From the NCBI GenBank assembly GCA_021613335.1, contig JAJTWR010000446.1, forward strand, positions 62,001 through 126,000: a stretch of 64,000 nt of DNA, in the 5' to 3' direction. The notes under the pieces are model-generated. The model did no database searches. It was not told where the DNA came from and worked only from the letters and a program-made list of their open reading frames with translations. The position numbers were made by a program, and so were the translations under genes. Of this stretch, positions 1 to 11,773 are shown piece after piece (position 1 is the first letter of the stretch; each line of letters begins with the position of its first letter). This stretch comes from Whitmania pigra (taxonomy: Eukaryota; Annelida; Clitellata; Hirudinida; Haemopidae).

Positions 1-2140
1 TCCTTTATGTGCCCGATTGCATTTGCTTTTGGTACATCCCTGATTGACATTACTTGTGATTACCTGAGATTGATCCTCCTGATAGCATAACTAACTAAAG
101 GTTTAAATAATTTGATTTTTGCACAGATTAAGTAATTTATAATCTTAATTTGGAGACTATTAGGCATTATAAACAATTTTAAAGCGGGAATTTTGCTAGT
201 TGGGATGGCACTCAGCATATCTGAGCAGGGCCGTCGAGAGAAACAAAAAGTGCCGGTTCGGGACTTTTCTGGGTCCTCCTTTCCACCACTAGTCATATCT
301 AGATGATTCAGTTGAAAAGCCAAAGGTATAAAATAATAGAATGGTATGAAGTTGCTCAAACTTAATAAAATATGAAAACAAAAATTAAAATTTTTAAATT
401 TTCATTTCAGCTCACCAAAATTATTTTACCTCTCCCCATATAAAAAAAACTCCGGATTTGAGAAAATTAGGTGAGTTTCCCTGAAAGAGGTTGAAGGAGA
501 ATTTTCCTTTCTTACTTTTCAACATCAAAGTAACAATAAAAATTGTATGCGTAATTACCCATTTCAATTTTGAGCTCTAATGTTCATGGGTTCCTAAACT
601 TTGCTAGGTCCAGGTGCGCTGTACCCCCCTCTCGTTGGACCTGTATCTGAAAGCAGATGTTACCTAAAATCCTAACACTTACAATTGGATATCGTGTGTC
701 AAAAAACTATTAGCATTAATATTTGGAAAATTCGTTGGTCAGTCGTATGTGTAATGCCTACGAGCAGGTATATGACATTCTTGCTATTTGGGCGACTGTG
801 ACCTCTAAGCAAGCATAACTCAAGTTGGTCCAATTTCTGATTTTATTTATCAATCTAATGCCCAATAATGTTTGTACTAATTTCAAACTCAAAAAGCTAA
901 GCAAGTTTATTTTATTTGCATATATTAAAATAAAACCTGTCGAGGTTATCAACTGTAAATTCAATAAAGGTAAAAATATTTTTAGTGATTGAGTACAACT
1001 TAATTTAAAATATTGTTATATTATTCATCTTATTAATGTTTATTTTTGTTTTTGTGATTGTGAACTTGACATTGGGTAATTCGACCTGCGCGGTGTGGAA
1101 AAGCACGCTGTATGATAAGGACGACGGTCGTGGTGACGGGTTTGCCAAGCGGTTACTGCTAATTTAGAAGTTGAAGAAATTAACATTGAACATCAGGATA
1201 GCTTTGGTTCTGTAGGTTGCATTATTTTGTAGCCTTTTTCTTAAAATTTATCTTGAAAGTTGGTTTGAATGTCAATCACATTGAATGACTTTGCTTACAC
1301 GTAGTTACATCATTATTCAACGATTGCATGCAGGTGATATTAGCCTCGTGCCTATTTCAAATACGGTATATTTACTTAAGTGATCGATAGTAATTGCAAT
1401 TATTTTATGTTGTTTGGATGGATCACATATTCTTTATTACATGTCATTACAATTCGAGGTTTTTGCCAAAGATGGCTTTACATTATGATGCAGTAATTAG
1501 CATAAGATGCCAAAACAAAGTGTTATGTTAGTTTTCTTAACATTTTGGAATTTAAACAGTTTGTTGTGCATATGCATAACTCCTGAGTAGAATTTGTATT
1601 GTGAAAATACGTTTTATAGCAACGGCCGCTGTGATGGCAAGATTTGTTGCAATCCAAATTGTATTTTCGAGCATGTGTTTTATTTTTATAAATTTATGTA
1701 GAGCTAAAGTTTATAATTAATCAACATTCGGTGTTTGTCTAAAGCTTTGTTTGTTTTGCCATTGAGTCATGAAGCTAAAGAACCATTGGATTTAATTTAG
1801 ATGCAAACATTGATGACCTTTGACTTTTGGCCTCTCAGTAGATGTTTATGATCTTTATATCACAACTGATTTGTTGACAAATGATATAGGCACAGCAATA
1901 ATGTGGGCTTCTGTGATTGAAGTCAATGGTTAAAGTTTAAAAATATTGAAAAGTTAAAGTTCATGGGGTCACAAAGAACCGAGAGCTGTTGTGCAGTTTA
2001 TGCTTTGATTTAAATTAGAACAACTTTGAATGACATTATCTTATAATACTAAATAACCTAACCTTTATTTGTTAATGTTTACTTTAATGCTAAATTTAAC
2101 CATATCTTGAAGAAATTTCCTTTTGATAATTAAATTTTTA
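1..2140. other. No gene recognised; possible 5' region of the next gene
   Basis: Only short unsupported open frames are visible here. A locally G+C-richer patch near 1080-1150 could be a promoter or 5' untranslated exon of the downstream plus-strand gene, but no start codon, splice site or core promoter motif decides this. No RNA gene was seen. Confidence 0.3.
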
Positions 2141-2365
2141 TCTTTTGCAGAAGATTTCAAAATTAATTTCCTGGAATTTCATCCGTTGATCAACAAGCTC
2201 CAGCAACTTTGAACAACAAAAATTTTGTATTTCTTGATTGCCAGTCTTTCAACTTCATCAATACTTCTGGAAGTGTTTTTGGACAGAATCGTCACCACCA
2301 TCACCATTGACGGAGCCTGTTGTTTATTTATAATTGCATTCATCGCATTTATTCTAACTTTTGTG

Positions 2366-2435
2366 ATGCTTCTCACTGCCAAATTATTCCGATCTACATC
2401 AAGATCCTTCAAGGCCTTTCCATCAAACCGTCTTG
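2366..2435 (+). CDS. Candidate first coding exon of the 3.4-kb gene
   Basis: An open frame runs to a strong donor (CTTG followed by gtgaga) in phase 1, matching the phase 1 acceptor of the large exon at 3366. The first ATG of this frame is at 2366 and would start a short Leu/Arg/Ser-rich N-terminus. The same frame extends upstream without an ATG and encodes a strongly hydrophobic stretch of about 25 residues that would act as a membrane anchor if it were translated. A different frame in the same DNA is Asn/Gln/His-rich and ends at 2312. The link to the next exon is inferred only from matching phase and the donor sequence. Confidence 0.3.
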
Positions 2436-3365
2436 GTGAGATTTTTTATCTTAAACATAGATGGACCAAGCAAAGAAATAAACATTTGACTGGGGGATTT
2501 CTGGCTATCACGGCTGTTCTATTTTCAGCTGCACAAAATATTAAGGCCTGGACTTGTTTTGAAACAAAATATTTATGCAGAAGTTTGTGTGGCTGTGGGC
2601 CAGGCTGCCAACAACAACAGAAAAAGAAAATTTTCTGTTGCAAAAGCATCTAATCCTTGTTAACAACTGTTATGCTGTTGTCTTTGAACTCTTGAAAAGT
2701 CAACAAATTTGCTAAACTTTTGTTATATTTGCTCTCATTTATATTCTGGGAAAACATTATGGTCTCAGCCACCTCAATAATTATTCATATTTATTTTTTT
2801 ATTAGTTATTAATTTTTTTATTCAGGTATTATAAGCCTAGTTTATATATTTTTAGTTATTTATTAGTTGTTTAATTTACCTATTCTGATAAAACTTTTAA
2901 CAACCTGGTTATGCAACGCAATCTAAAGCCTATTCTAAGTTGTCAACCAATGAGCTTTGTGAGTGCTTTGCATTAAGAATATAAGTGTTTACATCAATTT
3001 TGACTTGCCATTAATTTTTGAACCTCAGGTTCATGAATGTCAAAGTTTCAGCTTGTGTTGCTTGAGAATATTTTGCTAAATATTTTGCTAACCCAGGTTA
3101 AAAGCATTGAATTTAAGTCAGCCTTTGCTGATCTCCTTTGATTGTGCTGAAATGTGTTTATGATGTGAGTTGTATGTGAAACCATTCAATGCTACGGGAT
3201 CTGAATAATGAGAGTATCACAATACAGGATGTACAGAGTAATTAAGGACTGTACTAATAATAATAATGTAATATGTAGCTCTAATGAAATATTTAGTTAT
3301 TTGCATGTATTACAACACATATGTGGCATATGAAGAATTGGTTTAAAATTTGCATATATTTGCAG

Positions 3366-5347
3366 GTGCAGAAAATGCAAACACCCTGATATCTACAGAA
3401 ACAAAATCTCGAAACAGTAAGGAGACAGAAAGTGTTTCTACAGAAGTAACATCTTCTTATCCTGGAAAGACATGTCATCAGCAACTTGAAGTCAACACCT
3501 CCAATCTGAAGTTTCGCAAGTTGAAGTCGAAGAAAAAGGAGTACGAGCAGGAAGTAGGAAGTGAGGTCGTAGCTGAGGAATGTCCGAAAGAAGAACCGGC
3601 TTTGAAGAAACCAAGTGTAGAGGAACTGTCAAAGCTGTTCCTCGGAGAAAGCAAGTCTGATTTTGAGCAATGGCTGGAAGGGAGTTGTTCCATTCAAACT
3701 GCCAACAAGATAAATTCTGTGCATGAAATCAAAAACAACTGTGATCACCAGGACTCTCTTCTATCAAGTTGCAATGCTTCTGATTGTTCTGAAGAGGATA
3801 AGGAGGACAAAGCCAGGATGACTCTCGTCAGCGAATGGAATGAAAATAAATTCTGTGAAACTTCTGGAACGATCACCTATGACGGAGAAGGTAAAGTGGA
3901 CTCTCGCATCCAAAGAAGCAGTTATTCGAGCGGATGTCACAGCATGACTGCCAGTAGTTCGAGCGTCGTGTCAGATTCTGAAGGAGCAAGTCCGAGCTGC
4001 AGTAGTCATCATCAGGATGTTTTTACCCTCCAAAATGAATTGAATTCCAAAATGGTTGACTTACCAACTCCTCATATCACATCTGGAAATGACTTGGTTT
4101 TCAAACTTCCTGAAGTTGAGAGCCAATTCCAAATAGTTCAGAGCAAGAAGAAAATGAAGCTGAAATCAAGGTCAGGCAAAGTGAGTAGTCCTGATAAATC
4201 TGCATCTATCTCTTTTAACAGTCTAAGCATTGACAAAGTGGTGGAAGATTCTAAGAAAAACCGCTCAGTCCGTACCAATGGCATGGGCGATAATTTGCAG
4301 ACGGAAGTTGTCGACTTGCAACCTCCAATTTCATTTAACCAACCGCATCTTGATGTCATTCCACAACTGAATACAACAGAATCTTTTGCTCCTAAGTATA
4401 TTTCACCCTGTGTTAAACTTGGCACATGTTCTACGACATCGAGAGGTGATCGAGTGAATGTGGGTAAAGGGGTAAAGAAGGTCAAGCAAAGCAAGAAAGG
4501 TCAAAAGATTGCTTCAGCTGCTTCAGGGAATGGAGCTGATTCTCGCATAACCCTAAACGACACGATACCTGCTGAGAAACTTCCCTCATCAGCAGATACA
4601 GAAGCTGCCAACACATTGTCAAAGTCATCTTGCTCACTGAAAGCTGAGGTTTTGGGGAGGAAGTCAGATGATTCAAACTTGACATTGAGGACAGATGCTT
4701 CGACTAAGGTTGAGTTCGGAGTCATCTCTTTTGGACTGGGCTGCAAAGACTTGGATACTTTCAGTTCTCCCCTTTCTATGTCAGTAAAATGCCAGCATGA
4801 GCCTGTAGAAAGGAGAAAGGACGATACTGCATCATCAACTGATAGGCATGCTTCCAAATCCAGCAAGCAACAGTTTGATCTCAGACAGGCACAGATATTT
4901 CTCATGAAAGGTAAGGTCTAACATTTATTAAAGTCAAGTAATAGGTTTTACCAAATGTTTGGAATGTCTATAAATCCGTGTTATGGAAAATATATATAAT
5001 TGAAACTGCTTGTGAAAGAAATTGATTATTTTATAAATAGGCTCATTAATATTAAAGCCAAATAGTAAATATTAAAGGACACTAATTGATTGAAGAATTG
5101 TCTTGATATTTTGTACTATTGACTTGACACCAATTTATTTTGGTAGCCTATGATGCGGTTCAGAAACAGAGAAATGAAGGCAAGTGCATTACTCACATAG
5201 GTCCTTGACATGCTAAATGTTTTCTGCAATTTAGTTTGTAATTATTTGTTATTTATTTTATTTACCTTTTTTTATTGACAACTCAATGTTTTATGATAAT
5301 TTTGAATCTTAATTTCAGATTCCAACTCGGTGTTTGTATACTCATAA
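3366..5347 (+). CDS. Unrecognised low-complexity acidic/basic protein (3' exons)
   Basis: One very large exon (3366-4910, about 515 codons) opens after a clear acceptor (atttgcag) and closes at AAAG followed by gtaagg. It is rich in Ser, Lys, Glu and Asp and looks disordered. Basic clusters occur near 3520-3545 and 4145-4165 (SKKKMKLKSRSGK) and again near 4475. The likely continuation is a small exon 5147-5179 and a last exon 5319-5347, all in phase 1. The 5179 donor would be GC (gcaagt). Without that intron the frame simply stops at 5208, so the C-terminus is uncertain by about ten residues. I do not recognise the family. The large open frame, its codon texture and the splice sites support a real gene. 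The 5' end is unresolved. Confidence 0.6.
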
Positions 5348-7040
5348 AGATATTGTTCATCTGCAACCTCGCCATCATGCTTCGAATGTGTAAAGTTCAT
5401 AGTTTTTTCGCATCTGAAATTTAGTATATGCAGATGGGAAATTGCAAAAGAATACATTACAGTGAATTCACTTTACTTGAAGACGTGACTTAGTTTTGGC
5501 TTCATTAAGTCTGATGTAGATTTTAAAATTTTGTGAATTTTGTGTTTTGTTAACCTGGAAAGAATGTTGTAAACCACCAGAACAGGATTAACCTCAAAAT
5601 GAAGTTTCGGAGGACATCAAAAGTTGAGATTCGTAAATGTTTTGGTTAAAGCCACATTTTAAGCTTTTGATTATGATGTTTGGGACCATTTTGATTATGT
5701 TAATCATTTTTAATCACCTTTTAGATCAGGTTTCATCAGGCCATTTTTTTTTTACTAAAATGGTTCCTGCTTTGTTTTAATATCATTGAGTTACTAATGA
5801 TGTTGCTTCTTACCATTTTGGATTAAGAAGGCCTAGATGACCTAAGAATTTAATCAATTTTATTTATTGTTATTGATGGTTTTAAATGAGTAACCTACCA
5901 CACAGTGAGTCAACTTGCGCACAAAAATTTTTTGCAGCCTTTATGGGGCTTGCTAATGATTCATCATAATTTAACTGAAATGTGGATTCTCGTGGTGATG
6001 GGCAATCATCATTCTTGCAAGATTCTTCGAAATATGTGTTTCCATTATCACAAAATTAAACAGTCACCATTTGTTTGCACATATTATGTGGTACTGTGAT
6101 CACCTAGAGTCTTGTGTTTGATTTAATGACCTGTTTAAAGAAATGTTGATATTAACTTGTTGCACAAGATTTGTTGTGATGTACAGGGAGGATGTTAATT
6201 GTGTCACAAGCTTATCATGCTGAGCCAGATTCAATTTGTGTAAAACTTCAAATGCTTGCATAAATTGCTTGAAATCTAACACTTAACATCTTTCAAGTAT
6301 TTGAAAATATGTTTTATTTTGATCATGTCCATTTATTCGAAAGTTCTCAATGAGATTTCCACGTTCCCTGTTGACCTCTCCTTCTTTGTTGGCCGTTATC
6401 CGATGTCATGTTGTGCATTAAGTGTTAGAGATACATCTGAAAGTCACGAGCTGAGATGCTTTGTGTTTTCTGTCATGTGACTATAATTGATTTTCATCTG
6501 TAAAACTTGAGGTTAGGAAATATACAACACACTTGTTTTGTGACATTAGTACACTTTACAAATAAACGACTTTCTGCAGAGGGTAGGCGGGATATTGCTT
6601 GGTGTTGTGAATGATTCTGAGTTTGGTTTGTACAAATGTGGGAATCTACAGTTCAGAAAGAAAAATTATTGGGTCGTTTGGCAGCTTCATGTGAAGTATC
6701 CCATTCGTTGTAAACGTTTCTTAAAGTTGGCCAAACTTTCATGCGGGCTAACGAATTTTTTCTTTCTGGAGTTTGAATATGTGATTGGGTTCTCGACACC
6801 ATTGTTACTAACAGCGCCTAGAGAAAATTACACTTCGTACGTTAAGGAATCTATGCAACGGACTGTAATCAAATAAATAAATAAAAGAATCTAAGGTTTA
6901 GCCAACTAGTGACGGGAAGGTGGTTATTGCGGTTTTGTCAGACTGCGAGGTATGTGTGTGTCTCTCTTACCAGTACACTTCCAGTAAGCAATCCTCACTA
7001 TTAATGAAAATATTAATCAAAAGAAGATACAACAAAAATA
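5348..7040. other. Intergenic; nothing recognised
   Basis: Short open frames at 5905-6099 and 6595-6876 have no splice context or family resemblance. The interval probably contains the 3' UTR of the upstream gene on the left and, near 7053, the polyadenylation signal (tttatt, AATAAA on the minus strand) of the Fip1-like gene on the right. Confidence 0.4.
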
Positions 7041-7146
7041 TGATGGAAACACGTTTATTTTCAAATTACACTACGCACATTCTATTTTAAATATTAAGTA
7101 ATTATACATATTATGTTGTAAAATTTGTTTAATTAGGCAGAACAAG

Positions 7147-8361
7147 TTATTTAACTGTTAGTTGATCGTATCTTTGACTCTTGTGCCTCGGACTTGAAGA
7201 TCTATCTCTCTGGCGTTTCCTGGGGTTGTTTCGTTGAAGATATTCTCCCTTTACTTCATCGCCGTACAAGTGTCTTCCACATTCCTCCTCACGTTTAGGA
7301 AGCAAGTTTCGTCTTGAGTTTTGGCCATTAGAGTGCCTAGGACTATCGCTATAATCATCTCTCCTCTCGTAAGGCAAGCGATGTCTGGAAGTTTGGCCAG
7401 AATATCTGTTGTTGTGTCCGGGGCTGTCATCGGATTCGTGCTCATCGAATCTTCTTTCATATCGGGGATTGTGTCTGGCTTGACCAGAATATCCATTGGC
7501 ACATCTAGGGCTGACAATAGACTCCCGTTGAATGCCCTTTCTTTCGCGAGTCACATGGCTTCTTTTGGACTTATCCCAAGAATGATCCCTATTGTTTCTG
7601 GGGCTGACTTCAGGTTCATTGTGGTCATCCATCCTTTCAGGTGGAAAATTTCCAACGTCATACGCGCGTTGCCTATACTCTCTTTCCCTAAATGTCTGCT
7701 GTTTGCTACCATTTGTTTGGGAATTAAAAGCTTGATTAAACTCCCCAGGCTGATATACCGCATAACCTGTTGGATGAGTAAAATACTGCATGCCTCCTAA
7801 CTGAGTCTGAGCACCTAACATCTGCAAGGGAGTCATTAAGCCGAAAGGAACTTGCTGAGCTTGTTGAGATAACGAATTTATGGTGTTGATAAGAGGAATC
7901 GGCAGACCATGCTGCCTGTTGGCCGATTTATCTACATTTAGATTCACTTGGGGATTCGTCATACGCGCAACTTCCATCCTCATTTTTCTTTGCTTATCAC
8001 AATATTCCAACCATTCTTTTTCTCCGAATCCGAAATTGAAATAATCAGAAATGTCGGCTCCAACTTTTTTCCATGGTTTATCTTCTTCCCTAATAGAGCA
8101 CAAGTCGTTTTCTGTTTTATCCTCAGCACCCTCCTCAACCGGTTGAGGATGAGGTTCGTCGGAAGTCTCAGTCACCACAGTTTCTGTGACATGCTCTTCT
8201 TTTTGCTCATCAGCGCTTTTGATAAGATTGTTCTTCATGACTCCGCAATTAACCTGGATGATATCGTCATCAGACTCGTCGTCCTCGTTCTCAACATTAC
8301 CGAGAAAGTTTTGTCCCTCTTCCTCTTTAAAGAGGTGTGAATCATCATAATGGTTCGTCAT
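7147..8361 (-). CDS. FIP1L1: Fip1-like pre-mRNA 3'-end processing factor, copy A (intronless)
   Basis: A single uninterrupted frame of 404 residues. The N-terminal third is acidic. Residues around 96-125 carry the Fip1 signature: [20 protein letters not shown], then a WLEYC element and a basic run. This segment of Fip1 is known to bind poly(A) polymerase and CPSF30/CPSF160 in the cleavage and polyadenylation complex in the nucleus. The middle is Gln/Pro/Gly-rich. The C-terminal half is an Arg/Asp/Ser-rich tail (RERE, RRDD, SSSPRHK), as in animal FIP1L1. The chosen ATG is the first in frame and lies just before an acidic N-terminus typical of the family. A minus-strand AATAAA lies about 90 bp after the stop. 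Animal FIP1L1 genes normally have many introns, so this copy may derive from a retroposed transcript. Copy B lies 3.4 kb upstream on the same strand. Confidence 0.88.
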   Translation of the reverse strand: MTNHYDDSHLFKEEEGQNFLGNVENEDDESDDDIIQVNCGVMKNNLIKSADEQKEEHVTETVVTETSDEPHPQPVEEGAEDKTENDLCSIREEDKPWKKVGADISDYFNFGFGEKEWLEYCDKQRKMRMEVARMTNPQVNLNVDKSANRQHGLPIPLINTINSLSQQAQQVPFGLMTPLQMLGAQTQLGGMQYFTHPTGYAVYQPGEFNQAFNSQTNGSKQQTFREREYRQRAYDVGNFPPERMDDHNEPEVSPRNNRDHSWDKSKRSHVTRERKGIQRESIVSPRCANGYSGQARHNPRYERRFDEHESDDSPGHNNRYSGQTSRHRLPYERRDDYSDSPRHSNGQNSRRNLLPKREEECGRHLYGDEVKGEYLQRNNPRKRQRDRSSSPRHKSQRYDQLTVK

Positions 8362-8637
8362 CTTATCTTATCTTATCGATTTTATAATCTTCAATCTTTA
8401 TTATAAAATTTTTTTGTTTGCTTTGGAATAAGGTTAGAATAACAATTGTTATGTGATTGATTGCTATAAGTCTGATATTTGGTTTAACCCGACGAGAAAA
8501 AAAAGATACTAAATATTTTTATTTATTAAAAATTTAATTATTCAAAAACTTAATCAAATTTAATAAAATAATTAATATTTGTTTTTGTGTCTACGCGCGT
8601 TATCTATGTATATGAGTTGGATTTTAAAGCACTATAT

Positions 8638-8710
8638 CAGGGTTCCCCAACGTTTTTTAGCCGACGGCCACATTGTTGAAGTCTCGGCTGGACAAAACGT
8701 AAATAAAATT
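8638..8710. mobile_element. Possible hAT-type terminal fragment
   Basis: The stretch begins CAGGGTTCCCCAACG and continues into a GGCCAC-type motif, the look of a hAT family terminal inverted repeat. I found no matching opposite end or target duplication, so this is at best a solo end. Confidence 0.3.
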
Positions 8711-8824
8711 AAGTTTGTTAAATTATGGTGAATTAATAAAAAGCTTAATTAAAAAAGTTAATAAAAATGTTATTGGAACCATGAGGCAAATTCAATCTTC
8801 TAAAAAGACAACAAATGAATAACT

Positions 8825-9338
8825 CAGGCCCGCAGCCAGAAAATTATTTCGTGGGGTTCAAATTTTTTTTCCCGCTAAATAATAAATGTCAAATTCAGAA
8901 TAAATTTTATTATAATATAAGATTAAAGCGACAAGAACTTCTGGCCAATGTGTCCAAAACCTCTTCAGAAGTTCACTTCACTGAGATTTCTCTGTGAATA
9001 CTGAGAAATGCAAGTCCATCAAGCCTCACTTCTTTGGTGAAATTGCAAAACATATGGCTTTATTGTTTTTATTGAGGAGAAAGATCTTTCGGCATTTGAG
9101 GTTGAGATGGGCAATGTTGCCAAAATTCAAAGGAGCACTTTAATATTTGGATAGAACGCACCATTACATCATTTTGATTCACGGGTAATTAAGAAGTAGC
9201 ATTTTTAAAATAGTTCAGTAAATTACTTTGTTTAGGCAATATTGCCGATCGAGCAATAAAGAAAGTTCTAATATTTTATGATGTTATATAATTTTTGAAA
9301 AATATTTGAACTCGTAAACCCCCCTAGCCACGGCCCTG
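8825..9338. mobile_element. Non-autonomous hAT element (MITE) with 8-bp target duplication
   Basis: The left end reads CAGGCCCGCAGCCAG. The reverse complement of the right end reads CAGGGCCGTGGCTAG, so 11 of 15 positions match. Flanking octamers are GAATAACT (8817-8824) and GTATAACT (9339-9346), 7 of 8 identical, the 8-bp duplication expected for hAT insertion. The interior of about 514 bp has no intact coding frame. Divergence of ends and target site suggests an old insertion. Confidence 0.65.
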
Positions 9339-9346
9339 GTATAACT

Positions 9347-10685
9347 GTAAACATGCTATTCATAAGGTCTGAAGCAGGTCTGGTAATTGCAATCAGAATA
9401 TCAATAACAAATTAACATGGTTTTTCGTTGGTGATGATTAATGTGAGAAACATGAAACTGATGACTTTCTGACATAATTCTATCCAACTGCGATTCAAAG
9501 TGAGTTTCCGATCCTAAGTAAGGCATTCAAATATTAATCAGAAATTTGTGGTTCGTAGCAGGATTACATGTACTTCATCCCCGAAAAAGTTTTCTCACGC
9601 AAATAAATAATGCCAAAGGCTGAAATGAATTCAAGGACAAACTATTCTATGTCATTTGTAAAACTCGATCAAATTTCCTTCTTTAAATTTGTCCTCAAGG
9701 ATGTCATTGAATTGCAAATCGATAACTTCCATTTGCAAATCAAGTTTTCAATGACAGGGTTAAATAGATTATGGAAGGTCTTTATTTTCGTAGAACACGC
9801 ATCGAGATTAGATAAACGTTCCTTTCCTGGGACGTTTGGTAATGTGCATGTCAGTACTCAGCGATATTAAAGTTATCATAAACTATGTAGCTTTGACATA
9901 TTACTTGCTAGATTTTAGTATGTTTTGCGCTTCAGTTGTTTAAATGTCACGCATTCAAACATTTGTGACGAGGGGGAAAGGAATAATGTGACATCATTCC
10001 AATTCAAGATTCTTGAAACATAAAATAATGATAAATTTTTTATTACAATAAATGTTAGTATACGTAACACAAATTTTAATTTTTGGCATTATGATTAAAA
10101 ACATTAATTTAAATTTTTTTATGCATTTATTGAAAATTTGTTGACTGTCCTAACTACTCATATAATAACACTGTTGGAGAATAATACAGTTCAAAATCAC
10201 CTGCACATTCATGCTAATTGTAATGACACGCGGAAGACCAACAAAGAAAAAACGCTTTAAAGTTTTCATCGCTTAAAAATAAAAACCATCAATAAAAAAC
10301 TAAAACAAAAAACCCAACTACGTTGCAGTTCTATAAGCTCCATCTGCAAATTTGCAGGTGCAGTTTCCACATCTGTGGCAAATGGGTTACGAAACGGCTC
10401 GAAATTATTTTATGTGCTCCAAAGTTACTAAAGTGCCGTGCTAACTCGGCGAAGCAAGCTACGTTTATCAGCAAAGCATGGATTGGGAAACACCACAGCG
10501 TTGACTTGGTTCAACATGCTTGGTTTGGCAAAATAAGAAAAACGAGACAAGTTGCATTGGTGCAATTGTGTCTCCCATAACAGCAGCTTCGCTTGAAGTA
10601 CCTTCACTGAACCTCAAGTGAACCTGGAGCTGCAGTTTCAAGCCGTCAGACAAAAACCCCAACTCACACTTTCACTTTATATCCC
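9347..10685. other. Intergenic between Fip1 copies; no gene supported
   Basis: Small open frames at 9610-9870 and 10323-10580 lack supporting context. The DNA from about 10600 onward may already belong to the decayed hAT element that follows. Confidence 0.35.
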
Positions 10686-10689
10686 GAAA

Positions 10690-11365
10690 AAACTGTGGAG
10701 TCTTTTCCTTTACTGACCTTTGAATGGACAAATTCCCTCGATCAGCTGGTAAAATCTTCTGAGAATCTTTGCCCGACTTAGCCATCTCACCTCTGCATGA
10801 TAAGGCATGTTGCCGAACTCTGAGTCTATTTCCTGTAAAAAAAAAAGGACTGAAATCGATGCTAAACCTTTGGCTCTGAAAAAGTTGACGGTTTGCACTA
10901 TAGTGTTTATTGCATCTTCCATGTTGATGACTTTACCAAACGACAATCCTTGGTTTATGATGAAGTGACACGCTATAAGTTCACCAGTACAGTTCTGCAT
11001 TTTTAACCTCATCCTTAATGGCATCATGCAGCACTTCAGAAACTCACGTCTGTAAATGGTCGGCCTGATTTTGCGATCTTCTTCATCACGATTAAACTTC
11101 CTTTCACTTCAGCTTCTGATTTTTCTTTGGTAAAAACATTTCCTGTTATGTTAAATGCCTCTGTAATTCTTCTATCTTCTGCTATGCATTCAGGCTTTTT
11201 AACTTAGCGCCGTCTCAGATTTTATTCCTTGACCACAGCCCCATTATTTCCACAAATTAGACAAACACTTAGACATGTTTACCGCCAATATTATTATACA
11301 TATATTCAGTTTCCCAGCTACTTTTGAAAGGCTTTGTTTTCTGAATCGACTTTTTTCTTGGCCAT
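10690..11365 (-). pseudogene. Decayed hAT transposase of the GTF2IRD2/ZBED-like type
   Basis: Reading the minus strand from 11365, an ATG opens MAKKKVDSENKAFQ, followed after in-frame stops by a BED-finger-like piece (CLICG, then an NLRRR motif) and an FNITGNVFTKEKSEAEV stretch. The longest open part (10710-11027) has the family-typical segments EIDSEFGNMPYHAEVRWLSR and a conserved INQGLSFGK region. These match the layout of hAT transposases domesticated as GTF2IRD2 and ZBED-type proteins in vertebrates. Several stops and frameshifts, including one at an A-run near 10838, make it non-functional. No terminal repeats were located. Confidence 0.8.
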
Positions 11366-11773
11366 TTTAAAGGCTAGTTTTGATTTAAAAAGAGTACGCA
11401 TATAATTTCTTCTTATTATAAAAAAGGCTTTTTTTCAACGTTTTGTTAGTGTTCGAAGATGTCATGAAAATATTTTAAATGCAATATATATTTTTTAAAA
11501 AATAACTTGAAAAAATAGAATTTAAGGCTAATAGATGAGACATTTAAACATTTGCGTTTATCAAATGAAAATCATATGTTTAAAAAAATGATGATTTTTT
11601 AAAATAGCCATGAAGTCAGGAATTATAATGAATATTTACCTTAAAATAAAAATGTAACTTTTAAATAATTTATGTTATGTTTTTTATTAAATTATTTTTG
11701 TTATGTTATAAAAAGGACCAGATTTTTTTCTTGCAATGTTTTAAAATTCAAATCTATTTGTTGCTTTGACTAT

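Noticed and set aside
2179..2412. 77-residue minus-strand frame
   Set aside because: Plausible composition but no splice sites, start context or family signal, and it overlaps the better-supported plus-strand donor.
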